From Sinohyriopsis cumingii (lineage: Eukaryota > Mollusca > Bivalvia > Unionida > Unionidae), in assembly GCA_028554795.2 (NCBI GenBank), contig CM068825.1, forward strand, positions 151,874,053-151,938,052: a stretch of 64,000 nucleotides of DNA, given 5' to 3'. The notes under the pieces were generated by a model. That model had not been told where the DNA came from. It did not search any database and saw only the letters and a list, made by a program, of their open reading frames with translations. The position numbers were made by a program, and so were the translations under genes. Shown piece by piece: positions 44,301-55,889 of this stretch; the stretch's first letter is position 1, and every line of letters starts with the position of its first letter.

Positions 44301-44800
44301 AACAAACTATAAATAAAAATGTAAATTCAAGATTTTGTTCTGCAATTTATTGCAATATTACTCTTAAAATTTATAACTTGCTTGACTTGTATCTTTTACA
44401 TTAGTATATTTATAAAAGTATGAATAAAATGTCTCATGTATAAATTCAGTATATGAACCTCTCTCAACTTTTGTACTTAATGTTTTATGACAAAGTATAA
44501 CACTGGTATATACTTTACTGCATGTCCCATTTGTGCAGAATAGCCTCAGGGAGTATCTAGGTAAAGTGGTCATTAACTGTTATAGTATAAGTTAGATGAA
44601 GGTATGAAATAAAAATGTATTTATGCAGTTAAATCCTAATTTCATTCAGTATTTTAGGATTTTCAATTTTAGATGCATTTACTTGTAAATTGTTATTTTC
44701 ATGAGAGAGAGAGAGAACATGCATGGAAATGATTTGCCTTATTACAACTGATATTTTTTTAAGATAACTTTCGGTGTTAGAGGATAATAATGTTATCATT
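44301..44800. other. AT-rich sequence, nothing recognised
   Basis: The only notable item is a short (GA)n run at 44704-44717. Confidence 0.45.
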
Positions 44801-44977
44801 ATTATAGTAGGGCCAATATGGTAGCCATATTAAAATTTTGTTATGGCTTCTTCTAAATGAATGGCTGTATCGATATGGGGTTTGTCACTAAAAGACCTCT
44901 TATAACATCTCCTTCTGCCAATCTGATATATAGTATGGCTGCTATGGAGACCATGTTAAAAATGTTGCTAGCATTTC

Positions 44978-47170
44978 ATCATCATCATCATTCTTCTTCT
45001 GTCCCAATGGCACTTATGCCTTCACTGCAGCTCTCCATTTGTCACAGCCTTGGGCTATCTGTTTTGCCTCCTTCCAGGACATGCAGATGACCTTATGTTT
45101 TGTGGCCTGGCTAGTCGTCTTCTTTTGCATTTGCCTTTAAGGTTCCAATCCAGAGCCTGATGAGGCTGTTCTCTCCACAGAGTATGTCCTCAATCATAAC
45201 TAATGGTTGGGATTCAGTCTGGCAATCAGATGTGCAGGATTTGTTGAAGACAAGTATTGATGAGGACCTGTAGCTCTTGTTCCAAGACCTATTTTTATCC
45301 CTATGTCTCAACCCCCTAGAGCAGTGCTGATTTTTTTACTTTGGAGTTGAACAGTCTTAACTTTGTTTTTATGTGGATTTTATAATTCCTTCAGACTGGT
45401 CTGAGAGTGTTAAATGCATCATGTGCCTTGGCAATCCTGGCCTTGATGTCCTCGTCTTTTCTTCCCGACTTGTTCACACTGCTGTCAAGGAATGTGAACA
45501 TATCAACATTCTCAGTAGCTTGTTCCTCTAAGAGAATAGGTACATCCTGGTCACACTGAATTGCAGACATTTTTTCTTCTTGGCATTGATCTCAGTGCCA
45601 GTAGTTTGGGCTATGGTATTTATTCTTTCTGTCTTTAATTGCATGAGCTGGGGTCAGTATCTTCTGCAAACTCCAGATCATCAAGTTTTAGGGTCAAGGT
45701 GCACTATTTTCCTCATGGTTGGTCCATTACCATCTTCATAATCACACGTGAAATAAACATCATTGCCTGATGTCATTGTCAAGAAAGGAGACAAGCCTGT
45801 GTTGTGTATGACATGAAAGGTCATATCTTTGTAGAATAAGTGTTGAATATGACATGACAGGTCATGTCTTTTTAGAGGCATTGGATAATCCTAACAGTCT
45901 CTTCAGGGATGTCATAGTACCTCAAGATTTTCAGATGGTGCTTCTATCCACTATGTTCAATAATTGCCTGAAGTCTACAAAAGGGACTTGACTACTCTTG
46001 ATTTTCCTGATTGCTGCATGACCTCTTCCTTGGTAATGGGCCCTATGTTAATGCCCAGATATTGTAATTCTTCTATGATAGTTGGGTTTTCTACATGTGT
46101 GCCCCTAATCAAGCTGTTCAAACATTCCTTCCACCTGTCTGACGGTTTGCTCGGTATATTCCAAACCTTTCTGTGTTCAACTTTTATTTTCGCAACTGTC
46201 TCAGGATCTGTGGCAAGTTTGTCAGCAAAATCCCGTTTATCTTTCCTAGTACTCCTCCTGATTGCCTTATTCTTTGCCTTGTATCTCTCATCAGGATGTA
46301 GTTTATGTGCTCATGTCTTTGCCGATACAAGTCTCAGCTTTATTTTTCCTCTGTCTTCAATCTTGTTGATTGTATATTCTTCTGACAGCTAGCTCTTGAG
46401 TTTCTGTCAATTGAATCAAAACAACTCCCATAGGTTGAAATGAATCAGGGTTGATATGAATCAGCCACTAATCCGTTCCCAGTTCTTTTACATGGCGGTA
46501 TCATCAGGTCAGCAAGAATCTGAAATTAATTGGAGAGGAAAATAGTGAACTCCTATGTTTCTCAATAGCCATGACCCAGGAGGTGTCAGATCGTGAGTGT
46601 TTCTGTTGTCCGTTCTTCTTAATGCTGCTGATTTTTGTCTTTAGCACTGACATCACCAGTGCATGGTCTGAGCCAACATGCTCCTCTACATGCTCTCACG
46701 CCCATCAGAGTCCTCTTCCATTTGTGGGAGATAACAGCGTGTTCCATCTGATTCTCTGTTAGTGGATCAATTCGATTAGTTCCCACTCCATGGGGCTTCG
46801 TTTTGCTAGCTTGCTCAGCATCAGCCCCACTCCATTCCCGTGGTTATTGTCCTCGTTTGGTGGTCCTGAGTACAGGAGTTGTCTTTATGCCAAGGTGATT
46901 TCACAAGATGTTGTCATTTGAACCTCACTCAGTCCTAGGATCTCAAACTAGTATCTGTCCATCTTCTTTGCAACTTATGTTGTTTTCCCTGTCTCACAGC
47001 GTGTTCTGACATTCCGTATCCGAATCGTTGTAACAGTTTTTGTGGAGAGATTTGTCGGCAAGTAAGCTCCCTCTCTGGTTTGGCTGGTCTGTATCATACA
47101 CTTTCCCCTTGGATCGTTTCCATTGATCCAATGAATTTTCTGCTGTGTTGGTTTATGTAGCATTGCTTTT
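44978..47170 (-). pseudogene. EN-RT LINE remnant with (ATG)n tail
   Basis: On the minus strand the 5' part reads RIRNVRTRCETGKTT, then VAKKMDRY and LGLSEVQMT (47030-46890). This is an apurinic-type endonuclease of the kind annotated as 'craniofacial development protein 2-like'. Basic linker fragments (IRRSTRKDKRDFADKLAT) lie near 46250, and ..KKKCLQFS and RNKSYRSSSILVFNKSC fragments follow. The C-terminus ends with words like SAIGTEEE just before (GATGAT)n. Most of the RT is deleted or too decayed to read. The clade (RTE, I or Proto2) is uncertain. Confidence 0.65.
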
Positions 47171-47229
47171 TTTATGTGATGGGGGTACTAGCCCCATGAA
47201 CAATCATCCTCCTTTCCCACATAGATAAT

Positions 47230-48530
47230 TGAAGTCAGCCTTTCAGATCTGCAAAACGTCGACGTCGTTTTGAGGTTCCTATAAATAGTGCACAGGAATA
47301 ATTTTAACAACTAAGGTTATTACCGTAGAAACTGATGACTCCATGTAAATATAAGTGTGCCGAAGTCCTACATCTCAGAAGGAAAAATGCGTGTTAAGCG
47401 AAAACACCTGTACGGATGCGATTAGTTTCATCAAAGGGCGGAGAATGAAGACAAAGCAGACAGTACAACGTTTATAATAGAGTTAAATGCTTTCATCCTT
47501 TAGAAAAATGACTTGAAGTAATGTGGTGTACCACAAAGAGGGCCGTCTCAAAACAGTTACCACTACAAATACTGGATTAGTAATGATCTAGCTGATAACA
47601 TGATTTCCAATCAATGCTTTCAGTAAATTTAAATTACATTGATAGTTCTTAATAAATTGGTGATTGAAGAATGAATATGCCTTCTTATATGCATATATAA
47701 TGTATGAAATTATCGTTATTGAAAATTAACAATGGAAGCGAATACTTCCATAATCCCTCGTCCATTTTACGTTTAATTGAGTTATGACTCTAGTGCATGC
47801 TATCTACATTACTAGAAACTGTTTCTGATATCATTAATGATGTTTAAGTCAGAAATCATAAATTTAGTAGCTCTACCCAACATTTCTTCATTCTGCATTG
47901 CATGGACTGCAGGTGCATTCAGTCGGGTATTTGTGGGTTGTTGTTGTTGTTGTTGTTGTTTTATTTCTTCTATTTTTTTTCTTCTTCAGGTATCACGTCA
48001 CATAAATAAAAAACTTTAAAACCAATGTTTTACAGAAGTATTCAAGCGAACATAGTCATAGAAGATGTATGGCAGTGACGTGTACATAGGAATCCCAAAA
48101 ACCTTAGGCCGGTTTAGACTTATTGTGAACTTAACTTACATTGAAAAACTAGCGCGGTGAAATATTCTATGCCCAATTTTATTTCGTCAGGTCTGTACTT
48201 CGCAGATAATGCATCCAATGAATAGATTTGGCTTCTGTTACAACAACAAAAAAAAAAAAATAGATTTGTGTTATTCGAAACAGGAAAATGGTGGTTGCTA
48301 TGAAGGTTTAATTTAAAAAAAAAAAACGAGTTGCTAGCTAATACCATAATATGGATAATAATTTCAGTAATGCTTTAAATTATTAGTTGAAGGGAAGAAA
48401 TTGAATTTTCTTGGTAGGCTTTTAATACCAAGTAATCCGAGGAACTCGCCTACCACAAATACCATGAAATCACCTACTAGACGTTTTACTCAAAAAAGAA
48501 ACTTTAAAATCCTTATTTTTCTAATTGTAA
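47230..48530. other. intergenic sequence with simple repeats
   Basis: (TTG)n lies at 47939-47959 and poly(A) runs near 48248 and 48316. No gene is recognised. Confidence 0.5.
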
Positions 48531-48538
48531 AACTTAAG

Positions 48539-48588
<50 letters not shown>
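48539..48588. repeat. (AAT)n microsatellite
   Basis: Pure aat repeat, about 50 bases. Confidence 0.95.
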
Positions 48589-48769
48589 CTACATTGTGCA
48601 TAGACTATTTGCAGTTTTCCTATTCCCATTCACTACTTCACTAATTGTATGTACCTGATAGCCATTCCTTCTAGTCATGATAATTGAACGGAAAATTTAT
48701 ATTTCATGAAAAGTATAAGGAAGTTGGAATATCACTGATAGGGTAGATAATAAAAAAATGTCTTATGTC

Positions 48770-49785
48770 ACTTGTTTAGGCTCGAATAAACAGTAACACA
48801 AGAAAGAGTGAAAACAACAAGCTTTGAAAAGTACAATAATTTCTTTCCCTGGAAAACTTCTGCAAAAATTAAAAATAATGAACTTACGGTTTTACATAAT
48901 CATATCCAAAAATAATCCAAGAATAATCCAAGAATAAAATTTTAGTAGTCTTAATAAAATGTTCAGCTGATTTCACGTTCCAATCCCGACGAAGAATCCA
49001 AGATGGAAGACGATGACGTATGCTGCAATCTGTAGTGTTGAAGTCTACAGTTCCTTGTAGAAACAAGAATTATCAGTAGTGAAGGGGGGCACTATTATCA
49101 CTCCGGTTTCTAATAGCTGAATAAATTTTGATATAAAAAAAACTGTTCTTGTTCCACAATATTACATAAGCACACGTATTTTTCGGAAAAATAACAGAAT
49201 TAATCCTTTTGAATCCAAGTAATTTGAAATAACTCCAAACCAAATAATCTTAAATAACTCCAAACAGAACAACATACAACTAATAGTTTAACAGCCCAGC
49301 TTCTACTGAAATTAATTCTTCAAAACATGGGTTATATCGTATTATTAACGTAAAAAGGTGTCACGTGATCACCTTCTCGAAGTTGATAGAAGCTAAATGC
49401 TTGTTAAGGGTCACGTACATCCAGTGTGACCCTGATGAAAACCAGTCATTTTACTCTAAGAAATAAAAAATAAAAATGCTTACATCTTAAGCATGAAGTC
49501 CCATCATGACCTTGACAACAACCAATCATTTTAAATTAAAGATAGAACTTGTTACTTAATTGCAAAAAAAGTTTGAAACAAGGTCAGGATTTAGATCAAC
49601 ACCTGGTGTTTATAAACTATCAGTCAAGGTCAAACTATTTTCTGAAAAAGGTATCATCTCTAATGAATACATTTACATTACAATATCATGTAATGAAAAA
49701 TATTAAACAAATTAAAACTGGCACAAAATTAAATTGAAATAAATATATATTAAATCAGATATAATTAAACCAAATATACATAACA
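48770..49785 (-). mobile_element. unclassified ~1-kb repeat, copy 1
   Basis: The region parallels 63045-63960: aagaaagagtgaaaacaaca, acttacggt, aaataatccaagaat, gaagaatccaa and ..atgccgt/gatgacg occur in the same order, and both end near atatacataaca. On the minus strand accgtaagtt is a good splice-donor sequence kept in both copies, which hints at a transcribed element with a leader intron. No coding domain is recognised. Confidence 0.6.
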
Positions 49786-50519
49786 AATTTTTCAGCTAAA
49801 AATTTATATTTGTAATAAAAGTATAATTAGTACTGAAAATTAACATGAAAGTTTTCTAAATATCGTTAATGTGTGCAATTAGTTATAACAGCGTGGTCGA
49901 ACATCTTAAACACCGTGGGCCACATGGACCGAAAATGTGAAGTTTGTGGGACATATTTGATTAATTTTATCTTTTATCATTAAAAACATAAAGCCTTACT
50001 TTCTGTATATGCGCAGACCAGAAAAAAATTACACGCAGGCCTTTAGTTGGACTACTCTGAAGTTATATCATTAAGTTCAGAGATACGTAATTTTGTTTTG
50101 TTGTTTCTTGGGTCATGAATGGCAGTTTTGCAAAATATTTACTTTGTCAACCAGTGCTTTTTTAAAAGTGTTGTTAGCATTTTAAATCTATTCATAGTTA
50201 TCATTGACAGTCATAATGTTTAAATAAGTAAACAAATAGAAAAACTCTTGTCCCGTTATTCTTTTTTACAAGGTGTGAACTATATTTTCTTGTCTGTCTG
50301 TCCCTCAGTTAGTAAAACAATGTATCTCCTACAGTATTAAAGGCACGTACTTGAACTTTGGGATAAGGATGGTGTTAGTCTTTAGATACGAATTTTAGTA
50401 TTAAATTTTCTGAGGAAAGTTTTTTTCTCCAATCAAATCTAAAGTTTTTAAGTCTTAATGGTGAAGATCTGGAAGTTGCTTCGTGTCATCTTCAAGGCCA
50501 AATGTATAACATATGCATT
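49786..50519. other. intergenic sequence, nothing recognised
   Basis: AT-rich, with no element ends or frames worth naming. Confidence 0.45.
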
Positions 50520-51470
<951 letters not shown>

Positions 51471-51478
51471 TCTTATCG

Positions 51479-51805
51479 CAGAGGTGGGCAAACTTTCCAG
51501 TGCAAGTGCCGCATACACAAATTTACACCTTGTCGCGGGCTGTATAGTTAATTAAGTAAAATAATTAATATTTGAAATAGCAAAAGTAAAAGGTTCTTCT
51601 AAATAACATCATAATTAATTTTCAGTTGTTTATATGTTGTTAATATTTGAATTCTTAAACTTAAACTTCAAAAGAAGCACATTTATTTGATAAACAGAGT
51701 AACATAAACAGAGTCAGTGCGAATGATGACTTGTTCCTAGGCCGCATGAAAACCCTTGGCGGACCGCATGAAAGCTCTTGGCGGGCCGTAGTTTGCCCAC
51801 CCCTG
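51479..51805. mobile_element. hAT MITE with perfect 8-bp duplication
   Basis: The ends cagaggtgggcaaac and gtttgcccacccctg are inverted copies with one mismatch, the common hAT end. The flanks are identical 8-base words, tcttatcg at 51471-51478 and at 51806-51813. The element is 327 bases and has no coding content. It landed in the last unit of the ~130-bp repeat. Confidence 0.92.
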
Positions 51806-51813
51806 TCTTATCG

Positions 51814-51895
51814 CTACATCTTAGCAATATGACTGGAAAATGGTTAAAGCTACGTTAAAAATACAATTCACACACACACACACACACTAATAAGT
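51814..51895 (+). mobile_element. SINE 3'-end fragment
   Basis: The sequence catcttagcaatatgactgg .. ttaaagctacgtt .. (CA)n matches the 3' end of the SINE at 53120-53410 (gtagcgatatgactgttaaa .. gctacgtttt .. cacacaca). Confidence 0.65.
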
Positions 51896-52450
51896 GTCTG
51901 GATGATACACTAATATATGATATTAGTGTGGAATTAGGTCTGAATGATACACTAATACATGATATTAGTGTGGAATTAGGTCTGAATGATACACTAATAC
52001 ATGATATTAGTTAACTAGGTCTGAATGATACACTAATACTGTATATGATATTAGTGTGGAATTAGGTCTGGATGATACACTAATACATGATATTAGTGTG
52101 CAACTAGGTCTGGATGATACACTAATACATGATATTAGTGTGGAATTAGGTCTGGATGATACACTAATACATGATATTAGTGTGCAACTAGGTCTGGATG
52201 ATACACTAATACATGATATTAGTGTGCAACTAGGTCTGAATGATACACTAATACATGATATTATTTGTAACTAGGTCTGAATGATACACTAATACATGAT
52301 ATTAGTGTGCAACTAGGTCTGGATGATACACTAATACATGATATTAGTGTGGAATTAGGTCTGGATGATACACTAATACATGATATTAGTGTGCATCTAG
52401 GTCTGAATGATACACTAATATATGATATTAGTGTGTAACTAGGTCGGAAT
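51895..52450. repeat. 42-bp minisatellite, about 13 copies
   Basis: The unit is gtgtggaattaggtctggat .. gatacactaatacatgatat plus ta. It contains the inverted words acactaata and tattagtgt, so each unit can fold back. The 14-codon open frame it produces is an artefact of length divisible by three. Confidence 0.95.
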
Positions 52451-52640
52451 GATAATGGTGCTCATCTGAACGTTGACATCGCACAGTACGCCTTCGCTAG
52501 ACAAGGTTCCGATATGATAACCGTCTCTACACATTGGGGTATCGAGCAGATATCTCTGTGATTCGGGTCTGTGAATTTCATTCACTTCTGATATGAGAAG
52601 GAGATAAAAATATTTTAAAAATGATCTCATACAGGAGAAT

Positions 52641-52644
<4 letters not shown>

Positions 52645-52705
<61 letters not shown>
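52645..52705. repeat. (CT)n microsatellite
   Basis: About 60 bases of pure ct. Confidence 0.98.
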
Positions 52706-52706
<1 letters not shown>

Positions 52707-53119
52707 GTGTTCCCGGTATTCGTAATCACACAAGGGTGATTATGTGAACCTTGCGATCGATTTTTTTTTTTAATTTAGCACATATACGTATGAAATATTG
52801 AATTTAGATGTATCACTTTAAGAAAAGATATAAGATTTTTTTATGACCACTTAATCCAAGAAACCTTAAATATTTGAAGATGGGTGCCTTAAAAAAGGTT
52901 ATGGCAGTGTATAGAATTATGATTTCGTTTGCCATTTTCGTATTGACAACAGCGATATGAGATCGGAAGTTAATCTTTTTATTAACATTCAAATCAATAA
53001 ATTGCATGTAATGATTGATTTTTCTCTCATAAAATACAAAACAAACACACACCCATTCACTTACCCCTCCCAAGATAACATCGAATCAATAGCTCAATAT
53101 AAATGTTAAAATTATGTTT
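52706..53119. other. intergenic sequence, nothing recognised
   Basis: Short random frames only. Confidence 0.45.
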
Positions 53120-53410
53120 CGACCGCTCCGATGGCCTAAATGGTTAGAGCGTCCGCCTCGGATGCGAAAGGTCGCGGGTTCGAGTCCCAGCCAAGTCATA
53201 CCAAAGACTTATAAAAATGGTACTAACAACGTCCTCGCTTGGCGCTCAGCATTAAGAGGTCGGCCTGGTATCAGGATAATTTGACTGGGTGGGACATCAT
53301 GCTACATGTCTGCGGCATTATGCCCCGGTGCTAGACATCGCTATAAACTGCCACACTGCTGACATGGTAGCGATATGACTGTTAAAGCTACGTTTTAAAA
53401 AAAAAAATCA
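53120..53410 (+). mobile_element. tRNA-derived SINE, apparently full length
   Basis: The head contains box A-like tggcctaaatggttagagcg and a clear box B ggttcgagtcc (53178-53188), the internal RNA polymerase III promoter. The body has cgcttggcgctcagcattaa, a phrase shared by conserved-core SINEs of molluscs. The element ends in poly(A) and (CA)-rich sequence. It is too long, with no closed acceptor stem, to be a tRNA gene. Confidence 0.88.
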
Positions 53411-53784
53411 CACACACAAACACATACACACATATTATGATTCATTTATGATTTTATAAATTTAGTATATCCAATGAAAAATCATCCCGAATTTTTAATC
53501 TGAACTTACAGTTTATCTCTGTCTGAGTTGGTGAACCGTTATAATAACTAGTGTTTAGCAGATTTTTTGAAGAAAACAAAAACAAAACTGACAAAATTTA
53601 TCATAATGCTGGACTAAAACGACATAAAACAATTTGGATTTAGTTTTACATGTATTAGTTTTCTTTTAATCGGGTATATCGCGATGCGTCGTCATTAAGT
53701 TCTATTACATCCATGCATTGTCAGTGTTACGTGCAGTTTTTATCAAAAAACGCGTCCAAATAACGTTCGACGCTGCCATTAACT
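53411..53784. other. sequence between SINE and LINE, nothing recognised
   Basis: AT-rich, with no frame or repeat I can name. Confidence 0.45.
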
Positions 53785-55373
53785 TGGGATGGGGGGCACC
53801 AGACAGATGCCCCCTCCCCTTATCCAAAAAAGGAGGTGTTTTATGTGTTGTTGTTTCCACCAGGTATGTTGCTTGTTTATTTATTTTTTTAAAAAATTTT
53901 GATCCACAAAAAATAATCTTACATTGTTGATGGGGTATTTATGTCCTAGTGTTATCTATAGGGTTGTTCATCCGAGTTCGGTTTCTATCACCTTACTCGA
54001 AATCCCTCCCCTGAGTTCTTAGTTGACCTTGGCTAGAGGTCTTCTACGTCCCTTGTGTGCTATGTGTATATATGCTATATTGTGTGTGTACTATATAGTT
54101 TTCGTGTAGGGGCAACACGACTTTTTCAATTCATCCCAGTTGTCTTAATATATATTTTTATTTGGATATCACAGATCCATTTGATAATTTTGATACAATT
54201 TAGATATTTAAAATCTTAATTAATATTTTTTTCCGGCGAGTGAACGGTGTACTACAGGTCTGTCATTAAAAGAATAAACCTAGTGTTTTATATGCATGAT
54301 GGTATGTGTCGTTCCTCGCATTAGTTACATTCTTCTGTGCTCGAGTGGGGATCCACACCTTCTTTATTTTATTGTATTTCTCCCGACTCGAGTTTGGCCA
54401 CCTCTTTATTATTTAACCTATTAACCAAAAGATCCAAAAGGGTTTAAAGAAATTTCCATAGGAGGGAAAGAACTATACAGTAAGGGAGCTGCATAGTTAG
54501 ATAGGAAAGGTATAGAAGATTATTAGTTGCCAACTAGCCTATTCCCCTGTTTTTCTGTATGGTCTGCTAGTTTTCTACGTAGGGTGTTTTTCCCAGACTA
54601 TTTCATGGGCCTGTTCACTTTGCGTAGCGCCAAGTGACATAGCCCCATGACGTCATTGCCTCGTACTTTCCCCCACCTAGATTCCCTGTCCCATCCATTT
54701 GTTTCTTTTTCTTAACCCTAATCAAACTTAATACATTTTAATTTTGGTCCGGGTTAAGGGATGGTGTGAGGGCCTCAGCCCACACACTGGCGGTGGCACA
54801 CTCTGATGGGTAGCAAACCAAAGCTCCCATCCCATTCCTTTTCTTTATTTCAGTAATTTTAAAATTTGAGATATTAACGACGGGATTTAAATTAGCTTAA
54901 TTTGATCATTTGGATGCTTAAAGAGAGTGAAAACACATGTCTGAGTTGAGGGACGAGGTGGGGGCTCTGGCCCGCACACTGACAGTAGCACACCCCTAAT
55001 GGGTAGCAAACCAAAGCTCCACCTCCCACCCACCCCTCATGGAGTCTCACACCCCCTCCATACAAGTTAGACAGATTTATTAAGCCTACTTGTTTATTTG
55101 TATTATTTGCCCGCATGCCATCATGATCTCAATTATGTATTCAATGACCATAAAAACTGTACTTTTGTCAAAATCTCCATCTAGGAAGAGTATGTTATTC
55201 CTTCGGTACCGTTCTCTTTTGCAGATCTCTATAATTAATTGTATTCTATGGTCTTTCCTTTTTCGCATTGTGTGATTACATGGTTTGTAATAAAATAAGT
55301 TCTTTTGCACAAAGGGCAATTTTGTATGGATTTTATCATATGTCTCCTTAATGCAACATCCCATGTTAGCCAT
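53785..55373 (-). pseudogene. L1/Tx1-type LINE, 3' fragment (copy A)
   Basis: The minus-strand frame 55373-55086 encodes the C-terminal end of ORF2 (NILFLDGDFDKSTVFMVIEY), corresponding to CILYLDGNFNKQTLYKI of copy B. A long 3' UTR follows, shared with copy B (ggcctgttcacttygcgtag, gtgacatagccccatg), ending in the hairpin ggggggcaccagacagatgc. Within it a ~90-base block (cacactggcggtggcacact) is duplicated at 54740-54830 and 54945-55035. Confidence 0.8.
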
Positions 55374-55889
55374 TAACGTGGTAATTTTAGTTTTTAACGC
55401 GTTACTTTGGATCTACGCCAATTGACTAGACCCACATCTGCAATAATACTGACTGAATGACATCCATGAGTGTTAACACTGGGTATGGGGGTCTGATTTA
55501 TCGGACGACTTTGGATCAGAAACTAATGTGATTTTTTTGTCGTTGTACTTTCCAAAAAGTAGAACATTAACGCGTTTGTTTTTTATCCAAAGCAAAACTG
55601 AAAAATTAGTTTTCTGCTTTGAAAAAGTCAAATGATGTGTTAAAAGTCAATTAAGTTCGAATTTTATAGGGTTCAATTAGATTATTTCTTATATATTGTT
55701 ATACATCGGGAATGTACGCCCCAGGGACTGATTCAAGTGAACGTTATTTATTTAAATCATATATAAAGCAATATCAACATATGCTATTAATCGGAAAGTT
55801 AATTTTTAAAAAAAAAAACGAAAGTACATGGTAACTTGCACTTTAAAGGGAATTATATATATAGAGAAAAGGTAGTGTCATTATTTTTT
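55374..55889. other. spacer between two LINE copies
   Basis: AT-rich sequence between the 5' break of copy A and the 3' end of copy B. No frame or repeat is recognised. Confidence 0.45.

Noticed and set aside
45964..46392. Plus-strand 142-codon hydrophobic open frame
   Set aside because: Antisense to the linker region of the minus-strand LINE at 44978-47170.
52056..52274. 72-codon open frame of 14-residue repeats
   Set aside because: Produced by the 42-bp array, whose unit length is a multiple of three.
53120..53195. tRNA gene
   Set aside because: Box A and box B are present, but the acceptor stem does not close and a SINE body with A-rich tail follows.
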